A stretch of DNA of 5,461 nt, from positions 1 through 5,461 of the forward strand of contig JAKCBU010000105.1 in the NCBI GenBank assembly GCA_021839095.1. The letters are read 5' to 3'. The translations under genes were made by a program, and so were the position numbers. The DNA comes from Pseudomonadota bacterium (GTDB lineage: Bacteria; Pseudomonadota; Gammaproteobacteria; Acidithiobacillales; Acidithiobacillaceae). How positions within the stretch are numbered: the first letter of the stretch is position 1; the number at the start of each line of letters is the position of its first letter. This document shows, piece by piece, positions 1 through 5,461 of the stretch. Under the pieces are notes generated by a model. It made no database searches and was not told the origin of the DNA. It saw only the letters and a program-made list of their open reading frames with translations.

Positions 1-83
1 TGCGGCTGGGCGGGCAGATGCGGGCCGCGCTGAAGACCCTGCAGGCTGCCGCACCGGCATTGGGCGCGGGAATGCCGGTATGA
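1..83 (+). CDS. C-terminal end of an unidentified upstream gene (partial)
   Basis: An open frame enters from the left edge (first full codon at position 3) and ends at TGA 81-83, giving a 26-residue tail that ends in GMPV. It is rich in Ala, Leu and Gly and contains a short basic helix-like stretch (MRAALKTLQ). The stop overlaps the hpnA start as ATGA, the usual form of translational coupling inside an operon, which is the main support for calling it coding. No catalytic motif falls within this tail, so I cannot identify the product. From the locus, another hopanoid gene such as hpnG or hpnH is likely, but that is inference from context only. Confidence 0.55.
   Translation, partial: RLGGQMRAALKTLQAAAPALGAGMPV
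53..79 (+). repeat. Perfect 9-bp inverted repeat framing the hpnA ribosome binding region
   Basis: The arm ACCGGCATT (53-61) is the exact reverse complement of AATGCCGGT (71-79), separated by a 9-nt loop, GGGCGCGGG (62-70). In the mRNA this can form a 9-bp stem with five G-C pairs. The loop holds the purine-rich run that would serve as the hpnA ribosome binding site, and the right arm ends one base before the hpnA ATG at 80. No T-run follows, so it does not look like an intrinsic terminator. It lies within the last codons of the upstream gene. A role in coupling hpnA translation to the upstream gene is inference. Confidence 0.6.
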
Positions 84-1069
84 AGGCCCTGCTTACCGGG
101 GCATCGGGTTTTGTCGGCGGCGCCGTACTGCGTCGCCTGTTGCAGGAGGGGGTGGCCGTGCGGGTGCTTGCCCGCGAGGGTGTCGATCCGAGCCGTTGGG
201 AAGGCCTGGATGTGGAACGGGTCACCGGCGACCTCACGGATGGCCCGGCCTTGGATCGCGCGGTGGCGGGTTGCCAGCTGCTCTTTCATGTCGCCGCGGA
301 TTATCGTCTCTGGGTGCCCGATCCTCGCGCCATGTACGCCGCCAATGTGGGGGGCAGTGAGCGCCTGGTACGAGCGGCGCTGGATGCCGGGGTCGAGCGG
401 ATCGTCTATACGAGCAGTGTCGCCGTGCTCGGCCATTACGCGGACGGGCGGGAGGCGGATGAGGCGGCGCCGTCCCGGCTGGAAGACATGATTGGTCACT
501 ATAAACGCTCCAAGTTCATTGCCGAAGAGGTCCTCCGCACCCTGTGCCGGGAGGAGGGGGCTCCCATCGTCATCGTGAACCCTTCGACGCCCATCGGTCC
601 GGAAGATCGCAAGCCGACCCCCACTGGACGGATGGTGCGTGACGCGGCGGCGGGGCGTATGCCCGCCTATGTCGATACCGGCCTCAATGTGGTGCATGTG
701 GATGACGTGGCGATGGGGCACTGGCTGGCGTTTACGGATGGCCAGGTGGGGGAGCGCTATATCCTGGGGGGCGATAATCTGTCGCTGGCGGCGATTCTGA
801 CCCGCATTGCCGGCCTTACTGGGCATCGCTCTCCATGGCTGCGTATCCCGCGTCGCCTGCTGTACCCTCTGGCCTGGGCTGCGGAGGGGGTGACGCGATT
901 ACGTGGCAGGGGGACCCCTCTGGTCACCATGGATGAACTGCGGATGGCGGCCCACAAGATGTATTTTTCTTCCGCCAAGGCGGAGCAGTCGCTGCATTAT
1001 ACCCATCGCCCCGCGGAGGATGCGCTGCGGGATGCGGTGCAGTGGTTTGCCGCGCACCATTATTTCTGA
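80..1069 (+). CDS. hpnA: Hopanoid-associated sugar epimerase/dehydratase-like protein HpnA
   Basis: This 329-residue protein is an extended short-chain dehydrogenase/reductase of the NAD-dependent epimerase/dehydratase type. It starts with the Rossmann nucleotide-binding motif GASGFVG (residues 7-13), followed by an acidic residue in DLTD (51-54), the HVAADYR segment (70-76), the catalytic-type TSS (111-113), and the YxxxK pair Tyr141/Lys145 in YKRSK. NPSTPIGPED (168-177) and HVDDVA (206-211) are typical substrate-side segments of this family. It has no signal peptide or membrane segment, so it should be cytoplasmic. The ATG at 80 overlaps the upstream stop (ATGA) and is preceded by a GGGA at 68-71, 8 nt away. 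Proteins of this type are regularly found in hopanoid operons, hence the name HpnA. The substrate is not established; action on the hopanoid side chain or on a sugar donor are both possible. The family call is strong, while the precise reaction is open. Confidence 0.9.
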   Translation: MKALLTGASGFVGGAVLRRLLQEGVAVRVLAREGVDPSRWEGLDVERVTGDLTDGPALDRAVAGCQLLFHVAADYRLWVPDPRAMYAANVGGSERLVRAALDAGVERIVYTSSVAVLGHYADGREADEAAPSRLEDMIGHYKRSKFIAEEVLRTLCREEGAPIVIVNPSTPIGPEDRKPTPTGRMVRDAAAGRMPAYVDTGLNVVHVDDVAMGHWLAFTDGQVGERYILGGDNLSLAAILTRIAGLTGHRSPWLRIPRRLLYPLAWAAEGVTRLRGRGTPLVTMDELRMAAHKMYFSSAKAEQSLHYTHRPAEDALRDAVQWFAAHHYF

Positions 1070-1071
1070 GG
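1068..1071 (+). promoter_or_regulatory. Ribosome binding site deciding the hpnI TTG start
   Basis: GAGG at 1068-1071 overlaps the hpnA stop codon (TGA 1067-1069) and sits 6 nt before an in-frame TTG at 1078. Neither the longer start (GTG 1042, inside hpnA) nor the shorter one (ATG 1120) has as good a site, so this motif favours initiation at 1078. Confidence 0.55.
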
Positions 1072-1077
1072 ATCGAT

Positions 1078-2256
1078 TTGGTTTTGTCCTGGCAACCCGT
1101 GTCTTGGTGGGTAGGCGGTATGGCCGCGCTGTTGTCTCTCGCGGCACTGGTCTATGCGGTTCTGGCCTCCTGGGCCGTTGCCCGCTGGCATCCCATACTG
1201 CGTGACGCTGAACCTTCGCTTCTGGCGGAGTCCGCACCGTCCGGACCCGCAATCAGTCTGCTCAAGCCGCTGCATGGCGACGCGGGGGAACTGTACGGTG
1301 CCTTGCGCAGCTTCTGCGTGCAGGAATACCCCCAATATGAGCTCGTTTGCGGTGTGCAGAGCCCGACGGATGCGGCGATCGCGGTGGTGGAGCGCTTACA
1401 GGCGGAATTCCCGGCCCTGCCCCTGCGCCTGGTCCGCACCACGACCCGCATCGGCCGCAACCCCAAGGTCAATAATCTGGCCGGGATACTCGCGGTGTGC
1501 CGTTATGCGGCCTTGGTGATCAGTGACGCCGATATCGTCGTCGGCCCCCACTATCTGCGCCATATCGCCCCGCTTCTACAGGATACGGCAGTGGGCGTCG
1601 TCACCTGTCTTTATCGTGCGCGGCCCGCGGATACGCTCTGGTCGCAGGTTCTCGCCAGCCAGGTGAACGGTCTTTTCCTGCCTTCGGTGCTGGTGGCCGC
1701 CCGTCTCGGCCCGAATATCTTTTGCGGTGGTGCCACCATGGCGATTCTCCGCACGACACTCGACGCGTTTGGCGGTCTACCTCGGCTGGCGGATCATCTG
1801 GCCGATGATTATTGGCTCGGTGCCTTCAGCCGCGCGCTGGGCAAACGGACGGTGCTTGCGGATTACGTGGTGGATACCGTGGTGCAAGAGGCGGGGTTCC
1901 GGTCTTTTTATCAGCACGCCCTGCGTTGGTCGCGCACTACCCGTTCCGTGCAACCGGCGGGCCATACTTTTTCGTTTCTGAGTTATCCGCTGCCTCTGGT
2001 TTGCCTGCTCGCCGCCGGGATGGGTGCATGGGGTTTGTTGCCCCTGGGTGTGGTTCTCCTCTGGCGCGTCGTGTACCATAGGCAAATCGTGCGCAAACTC
2101 GGCGCAAGCGGTTCTTTCGGAGTGGCCCTGCTGGGAGACTTTCTGGGCCTGTGGATTTGGTTTCATGCCCTTTTCGCGCGGCGGGTCGCCTGGCGGGGGG
2201 CGCATTTTTCCATCGACGCCGACGGGCGTATGGGTGGCCATGACGGAGCAGAATAA
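1078..2256 (+). CDS. hpnI: Hopanoid glycosyltransferase HpnI (GT2-type, ceramide glucosyltransferase-like)
   Basis: From the TTG at 1078 this is 392 residues. An N-terminal membrane segment (about 15-33, AALLSLAALVYAVLASW) precedes a cytosolic GT-A domain resembling processive GT2/ceramide glucosyltransferases: KPLHG (63-67), NPKVNNL (128-134), the metal-binding DAD (Asp150-Asp152), GGATMA, the catalytic-base region ADDYW (Asp243/Asp244), and HALRW (280-284), a form of the (Q/R)xxRW motif with His in first place. Two or three hydrophobic segments lie between about 303 and 370, so the enzyme should be anchored in the inner membrane. In Burkholderia, HpnI adds N-acetylglucosamine to bacteriohopanetetrol, the first step towards BHT cyclitol ether; the same role is inferred here. 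The stop TAA shares one base with the hpnJ ATG. Alternative starts are GTG 1042, which overlaps hpnA by 28 nt, and ATG 1120; the choice of 1078 is moderately sure. Confidence 0.88.
   Translation: MVLSWQPVSWWVGGMAALLSLAALVYAVLASWAVARWHPILRDAEPSLLAESAPSGPAISLLKPLHGDAGELYGALRSFCVQEYPQYELVCGVQSPTDAAIAVVERLQAEFPALPLRLVRTTTRIGRNPKVNNLAGILAVCRYAALVISDADIVVGPHYLRHIAPLLQDTAVGVVTCLYRARPADTLWSQVLASQVNGLFLPSVLVAARLGPNIFCGGATMAILRTTLDAFGGLPRLADHLADDYWLGAFSRALGKRTVLADYVVDTVVQEAGFRSFYQHALRWSRTTRSVQPAGHTFSFLSYPLPLVCLLAAGMGAWGLLPLGVVLLWRVVYHRQIVRKLGASGSFGVALLGDFLGLWIWFHALFARRVAWRGAHFSIDADGRMGGHDGAE
2245..2248 (+). promoter_or_regulatory. Ribosome binding site of hpnJ
   Basis: GGAG at 2245-2248, inside the last codons of hpnI, lies 7 nt before the ATG at 2256. 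A second in-frame ATG at 2262 would be 13 nt away, so the first ATG is preferred. Confidence 0.6.
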
Positions 2257-3683
2257 TGACGATGAAGACCCTTTTCTTGCAAGCCCCCTCTTTTGAGGGG
2301 TTCGACGGTGGTGCCGGTTCGCGCTATCAGGCCAAGCGGGAAATTCGCTCTTTCTGGTTCCCTACCTGGCTGGCCCAGCCCGCTGCGATGATCCCCGGCA
2401 GCCGCCTGCTGGACGCCCCTCCAGGGGACGTCAGCGTGGAGGAGACCCTGCAGGTGGCGGCCGCCTATGCGCTGTGTGTCATCCACACCAGCACGCCTTC
2501 TTTTCCCTCGGACGTGCGCATGGCGGAGTTGCTGAAGGCGCATTACCCGCAGATGCTGATCGGGATGGTCGGTGCCAAGGTGGCCGTGGAGCCGGAGGAA
2601 TCCCTGCAAGCCTCCACCGCCGTCGATTTCGTCGCGCGTGAAGAGTTCGACTACACCCTCGCGGAAGTCGCCGAGGGGCGGCCTTTCGGTGAGATAGACG
2701 GCATTACCTATCGCTCCGGCAGCGGCCAGATCGTGCACAATCCGGATCGCGCCATGATCGAAGACATGGATGCCTTGCCCTTTGTCTCCGAAGTGTACAA
2801 GCGGGATCTGCGCATCGAGGATTACTTCATCGGTTACCTGAAGCACCCCTACGTTTCTCTTTACACCGGGCGTGGTTGCCGTTCCCAGTGCACCTTCTGC
2901 CTGTGGCCGCAGACGGTGGGCGGGCACCGTTATCGCACCCGCTCAGTGGCCAGTGTCATTGACGAGGTGCGCTATATTCAGCAGAATTTTCCGCAGGTGC
3001 AGGAGATTTTCTTTGACGATGACACCTTTACGGACGACCGTCCGCGCGCCGAGGAGATTGCCCGTGGTCTCGGCAAGCTGGGCGTGACCTGGTCCTGCAA
3101 CGCCAAGGCCAATGTGCCCTATGAAACCCTCAAAGTTCTTCATGAGAATGGCCTGCGCCTGTTGCTCGTGGGTTATGAATCTGGTGACCAGCAGATTCTC
3201 AACAACATCAAGAAGGGTCTCAAGATCGAGGCGGCGCGTAAATTTACCGCCGACTGTCACAAACTCGGGATCGTGATTCACGGCACCTTCATTCTCGGTT
3301 TGCCAGGCGAAACAAAAGAAACCATTCAAAAAACGATCCATTTTGCCAAAGAAATCAATCCGCACACCATTCAGGTGTCGCTGGCGGCACCTTATCCGGG
3401 CACTTTCCTGTATAACCAGGCCAAGCAAGAGGGTTGGCTGACGGACGAGGACGAGGCGCACCTGGTCAATGACCGCGGTGTGCAGATCAGCCCCATGAGT
3501 TATCCTCACCTCAATCACACGGAAATCTTCGATTCGGTGGAGTTGATGTATAAGCGTTTCTATTTCCGTGCGGGCAAGATCGCCGAGATTACCGGTGAAA
3601 TGCTGAAAAGCACTCAGATGATGAAGCGCCGCCTGCGTGAAGGGGTGGAATTCGTTCGCTTCTTGCGGCAACGCCACGGTTGA
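2256..3683 (+). CDS. hpnJ: Hopanoid biosynthesis radical SAM protein HpnJ
   Basis: This 475-residue protein has a radical SAM core with the cluster motif CxxxCxxC at Cys208, Cys212 and Cys215 (CRSQCTFC), which would bind a [4Fe-4S] cluster and S-adenosylmethionine. Further family signatures follow in order: EIFFDDDTFT (from 250), SCNAKANV, GYESG (306-310) and GLPGET (348-353). The first ~170 residues occupy the place of a cobalamin-binding-like Rossmann domain seen in related enzymes, but I see no DxHxxG cobalamin ligand motif. There is no signal peptide; it should be cytoplasmic. In the Burkholderia pathway HpnJ converts BHT glucosamine to BHT cyclitol ether, a ring contraction of the sugar. 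Its position between hpnI and hpnK fits exactly. Start at ATG 2256 is supported by GGAG 7 nt upstream and by the TAATG overlap with hpnI. Family assignment is strong; the reaction is transferred from the homologue. Confidence 0.92.
   Translation: MTMKTLFLQAPSFEGFDGGAGSRYQAKREIRSFWFPTWLAQPAAMIPGSRLLDAPPGDVSVEETLQVAAAYALCVIHTSTPSFPSDVRMAELLKAHYPQMLIGMVGAKVAVEPEESLQASTAVDFVAREEFDYTLAEVAEGRPFGEIDGITYRSGSGQIVHNPDRAMIEDMDALPFVSEVYKRDLRIEDYFIGYLKHPYVSLYTGRGCRSQCTFCLWPQTVGGHRYRTRSVASVIDEVRYIQQNFPQVQEIFFDDDTFTDDRPRAEEIARGLGKLGVTWSCNAKANVPYETLKVLHENGLRLLLVGYESGDQQILNNIKKGLKIEAARKFTADCHKLGIVIHGTFILGLPGETKETIQKTIHFAKEINPHTIQVSLAAPYPGTFLYNQAKQEGWLTDEDEAHLVNDRGVQISPMSYPHLNHTEIFDSVELMYKRFYFRAGKIAEITGEMLKSTQMMKRRLREGVEFVRFLRQRHG
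2285..2300 (+). repeat. 6-bp inverted repeat with TTTT loop near the start of hpnJ
   Basis: CCCCTC (2285-2290) and GAGGGG (2295-2300) are perfect complements around a TTTT loop, about 30 nt into the hpnJ coding sequence. The stem is five-sixths G-C and could form a tight hairpin in the mRNA. No T-run follows it, so it is not a terminator. The stretch encodes the N-terminal APSFEG segment, and the pairing may be accidental. Confidence 0.35.
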
Positions 3684-3684
3684 G

Positions 3685-4560
3685 GTGGGGCAGGGGAGCG
3701 GCCGGCGGATAATCTTCACCGCTGACGACTTTGGCTTGGATGCAGCGGTCAATCAGGCGGTGGAGTCCGCGCATCGCGAGGGTGTGCTGACCGCGGCCAG
3801 TCTGATGGTGACAGCCCCGGCGGCGGCGGACGCCGTGGCCCGCGCGAAAACGCTTCCCGATCTGGGGGTGGGCCTGCACCTTACGCTGGTGGATGGGACA
3901 CCATGCCTTCCGGCGGAACAGATCCCCGATCTGGTGGATGCGCAGGGGCGTTTTGCCGCTGATCTCTGGTTGCGTGGTGTCCGTTACTTCTTTTTGCCAG
4001 GGGTCAGAAGACAGTTGGCGGCTGAAGTCCGTGCCCAGTTTGCCGCCTTTGCGCGTACCGGATTGGTGTTGGATCATGCCAATGCCCACAAGCATCTGCA
4101 CCTGCATCCCACGATTCTCCAGTTGATGATGGACGTCGGGAAGGATTTCGGCTTGCGCGCGGTGCGCTTGCCTCGGGAACCCCTGAAAGCGGCGCGTTGT
4201 GCCGGTGCCCAGGGGTTGGCGCCGGCATTCTGGTCGCTTTTTCTGCGTCCTTGGCTGGCGCGTATGCGTCGTCAATTGGATAGCCACCGATTGACGCACA
4301 ATGATCTGCTTTATGGACTGGATGCCACGGGTCATATGGATGAAACGCGCCTGCTCAAGGTGTTGCACTGCCTGCCCGCGGCAGGGGTTACAGAGATCTA
4401 TTTCCATCCGGCCACGGTGCAGACCCCGGTGTTGCATGCCCTGATGCCGGGATATGAGCCACACGCTGAGTGGGTGGCACTGATGAGCCCCAAGGTAAAG
4501 GATTATTTGCGCGATCATGGCATCGCGAAGGGTACTTTTGGTGATTTTGCCGTCCGTTGA
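3685..4560 (+). CDS. hpnK: Hopanoid deacetylase HpnK (YdjC/ChbG-type)
   Basis: Counted from GTG 3685 this is 291 residues. It shows the signature of YdjC/ChbG carbohydrate deacetylases: TADDFG (12-17) with the acid pair Asp14/Asp15, GLHLTL with His65, the histidine-rich block HANAHKHLHLHP (131-142) that supplies metal ligands, and EIYFHP with His241 near the C terminus. These enzymes hydrolyse N-acetyl groups from amino sugars at a divalent metal. In Burkholderia, HpnK removes the acetyl group from the N-acetylglucosaminyl-BHT made by HpnI, preparing the substrate for HpnJ. There is no signal peptide, so it acts in the cytoplasm. The start is uncertain: GTG 3637 lies inside hpnJ without a ribosome binding site; GTG 3685 is 1 nt after the hpnJ stop and could be used by re-initiation; and a GGGGAG at 3693-3698 is best placed for a rare ATA at 3709. 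All choices leave the catalytic motifs intact. Confidence 0.88.
   Translation: MGQGSGRRIIFTADDFGLDAAVNQAVESAHREGVLTAASLMVTAPAAADAVARAKTLPDLGVGLHLTLVDGTPCLPAEQIPDLVDAQGRFAADLWLRGVRYFFLPGVRRQLAAEVRAQFAAFARTGLVLDHANAHKHLHLHPTILQLMMDVGKDFGLRAVRLPREPLKAARCAGAQGLAPAFWSLFLRPWLARMRRQLDSHRLTHNDLLYGLDATGHMDETRLLKVLHCLPAAGVTEIYFHPATVQTPVLHALMPGYEPHAEWVALMSPKVKDYLRDHGIAKGTFGDFAVR
4527..4532 (+). promoter_or_regulatory. Probable ribosome binding site of hpnN inside hpnK
   Basis: GAAGGG at 4527-4532 lies in the last codons of hpnK, 8 nt before an in-frame GTG at 4541 and 5 nt before a TTG at 4538. It is the best-placed purine-rich site near the hpnN start and supports an overlap of about 20 nt with hpnK. 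Confidence 0.45.
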
Positions 4561-5461
4561 CCGTTTTTTACAGCACACTGGGGTGCGCATCTCACAGGCT
4601 TTGGCAGCCTTGGTGGACCTGGCGGTGCGGCGTGCCGCATGGATGTTCACGACCATTCTACTGGTGACGCTTCTGGCGTTGATCTATGCCGTTGGACATT
4701 TTTCCGTCGATACCGATACCAGCCATGCCTTGTCGCGCGACTTGCCCTTTCAGCAGCGTGAAATGGCCTATCAGAAGGCTTTTCCTCAAGACAAAAACAC
4801 CATCGTGGTCGTTTTGCAGGGAGATAACCGAAACCTCACGAACCTCGCGGTCGATCGTCTGAGCGCTTGGGCGCGCGCCCGGCCGCGGTTCTTCCGTGAT
4901 GTGTATGTGCCGGGCGGCGGGACATTTTTTCAACGCAATGGGATTCTCTATCTGTCCAGGAAAGAGGTACGAAACTTCGCCAATCGGGTGACTGACGCGC
5001 AGCCGTTCATTGCCAGGCTTTCCACCGATCCCAGTCTGAACGGACTCAGTGACCTCTTGTCCATGGCTATCGGACAGCGCCTGACGAATGGTATGCATCT
5101 GTCCGGATTGACAGAGATTTTTTCGGCCGTGGATCAAGCGGTGATGGCGCAGATGCAAAACAAGCCGTATGAGATCCCGTGGAACGATCTCATGGGCGGC
5201 GATCTCGCTAAAATGGGGCCGGCGCAGCGTTTCGTCATTATTCAGCCGACTCTTGATTATCAGTCTCTGGAGCCCGCCGCCGCGGCTTTGCGCACCTTGC
5301 GTTCCGGTCTGACGGCTCTGCATCTGGATGCGGCACATGGTCTGCGTGTGGGCGTCACCGGTGGCGCGGTGCTGGATGCCGAGCAGATGAAAACGGTGAG
5401 TCAAGGCGCGACTACTTCCCTCGGGCTGACCCTCGGTTTGGAGATCGTTCTACTGGTCATC
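4541..5461 (+). CDS. hpnN: Hopanoid transporter HpnN, RND/MMPL-type (N-terminal part, cut by window end)
   Basis: An open frame runs without a stop from about 4517 to the right edge; 307 codons are visible from GTG 4541. Residues about 35-51 (MFTTILLVTLLALIYAV) form the first membrane helix, followed by FSVDTDTS (54-61), DLPFQQRE and the AFPQD segment, which are typical of HpnN-like RND exporters. A long hydrophilic stretch of about 230 residues would be the first periplasmic loop domain, and a second hydrophobic segment begins near residue 293 (LGLTLGLEIVLLVI). Family members are roughly 850-900 residues, so about a third is present. In Rhodopseudomonas palustris, HpnN is needed to move hopanoids to the outer membrane. 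The start is uncertain: GTG 4541 has GAAGGG 8 nt upstream; ATG 4517 (AAGGA 14 nt away), TTG 4547 and GTG 4583 are alternatives. Co-location with hpnIJK suggests export of the finished lipid. Confidence 0.85.
   Translation, partial: MILPSVDRFLQHTGVRISQALAALVDLAVRRAAWMFTTILLVTLLALIYAVGHFSVDTDTSHALSRDLPFQQREMAYQKAFPQDKNTIVVVLQGDNRNLTNLAVDRLSAWARARPRFFRDVYVPGGGTFFQRNGILYLSRKEVRNFANRVTDAQPFIARLSTDPSLNGLSDLLSMAIGQRLTNGMHLSGLTEIFSAVDQAVMAQMQNKPYEIPWNDLMGGDLAKMGPAQRFVIIQPTLDYQSLEPAAAALRTLRSGLTALHLDAAHGLRVGVTGGAVLDAEQMKTVSQGATTSLGLTLGLEIVLLVI

Noticed and set aside
3300..3360. Locally A-rich stretch in hpnJ, possible foreign insert
   Set aside because: The composition is explained by the encoded Lys/Glu/Gln/Ile-rich segment directly after GLPGET, and the reading frame and family signature continue through it.
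2163..3752. Two minus-strand open frames (2163-2927 and 2943-3752) opposite hpnJ
   Set aside because: Both are mirrors of the hpnJ codon pattern, and neither shows a known domain or membrane pattern.
4371..4385. CCTGCC/GGCAGG inverted repeat with a 3-nt loop inside hpnK
   Set aside because: It is short, lies in the middle of a gene, has no T-run, and is the kind of pairing expected by chance in GC-rich coding DNA.
4556..4570. TTGACC followed by a T6 run as a possible promoter or terminator between hpnK and hpnN
   Set aside because: No -10-like sequence lies at the right distance, and no GC-rich hairpin of useful length precedes the T-run (only a 3-bp GTC/GAC pairing). The region is also coding for hpnN in the preferred start model.
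3589..4656. 355-codon open frame on the minus strand, antisense to hpnK
   Set aside because: It lies wholly opposite hpnK and the hpnJ end, whose products have clear catalytic motifs. Its translation is rich in Arg, His and Gln with no recognisable domain, as expected for a shadow in GC-rich DNA.
5108..5136. TTGACA resembling a perfect -35 box inside hpnN
   Set aside because: The sequence 17 nt downstream (GGATCA region) is a poor -10 box and the site is in the middle of the hpnN coding sequence.
4658..5404. 248-codon open frame on the minus strand, antisense to hpnN
   Set aside because: The plus-strand frame encodes a recognisable HpnN N terminus with a membrane helix and conserved segments, whereas the antisense product has no recognisable motif.

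Overview
The window is one densely packed, plus-strand block of a bacterial hopanoid-biosynthesis locus. In order it carries: the last 26 codons of an unidentified upstream gene; hpnA (hopanoid-associated sugar epimerase/dehydratase-like SDR); hpnI (GT2-type glycosyltransferase); hpnJ (radical SAM enzyme); hpnK (YdjC/ChbG-type deacetylase); and the first ~307 codons of hpnN (RND-type hopanoid transporter), which runs off the right edge. The identifications rest on gene order plus motifs read directly in each protein.

Layout: every junction is an overlap or almost one. The upstream gene and hpnA overlap as ATGA. hpnA and hpnI are 8 nt apart if hpnI starts at a TTG with a good ribosome binding site. 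hpnI and hpnJ share one base (TAATG). hpnJ and hpnK are 1 nt apart with the start chosen here, and hpnN probably starts inside the 3' end of hpnK. There is no intergenic space for a promoter or terminator, so the block should be one polycistronic transcript with translational coupling, driven from upstream of the window. No tRNA, rRNA, CRISPR array or mobile element is visible, and no stretch over 300 bases lacks a gene.

How the genes work together: in the published Burkholderia scheme, HpnI transfers an N-acetylhexosamine to bacteriohopanetetrol (BHT), HpnK removes the acetyl group to give BHT glucosamine, and HpnJ rearranges the amino sugar to the cyclitol of BHT cyclitol ether. HpnN then moves hopanoids towards the outer membrane. 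The role of HpnA is not settled. The window therefore predicts a Gram-negative bacterium that makes and exports BHT cyclitol ether.

Organism: the GC-rich coding sequence, frequent GTG/TTG starts, and HpnN with an outer-membrane role point to a proteobacterium. The compact hpnA-I-J-K-N order would suit an acidophilic or chemolithotrophic lineage such as Acidithiobacillus, but that genus-level guess is weak and is not read from the sequence.

The most notable non-coding signal is a perfect 9-bp inverted repeat (53-61 / 71-79) whose loop holds the purine-rich hpnA ribosome binding region and whose right arm ends on the base before the hpnA ATG. The start codons of hpnI, hpnK and hpnN all appear to be non-ATG, and that of hpnK is unresolved.
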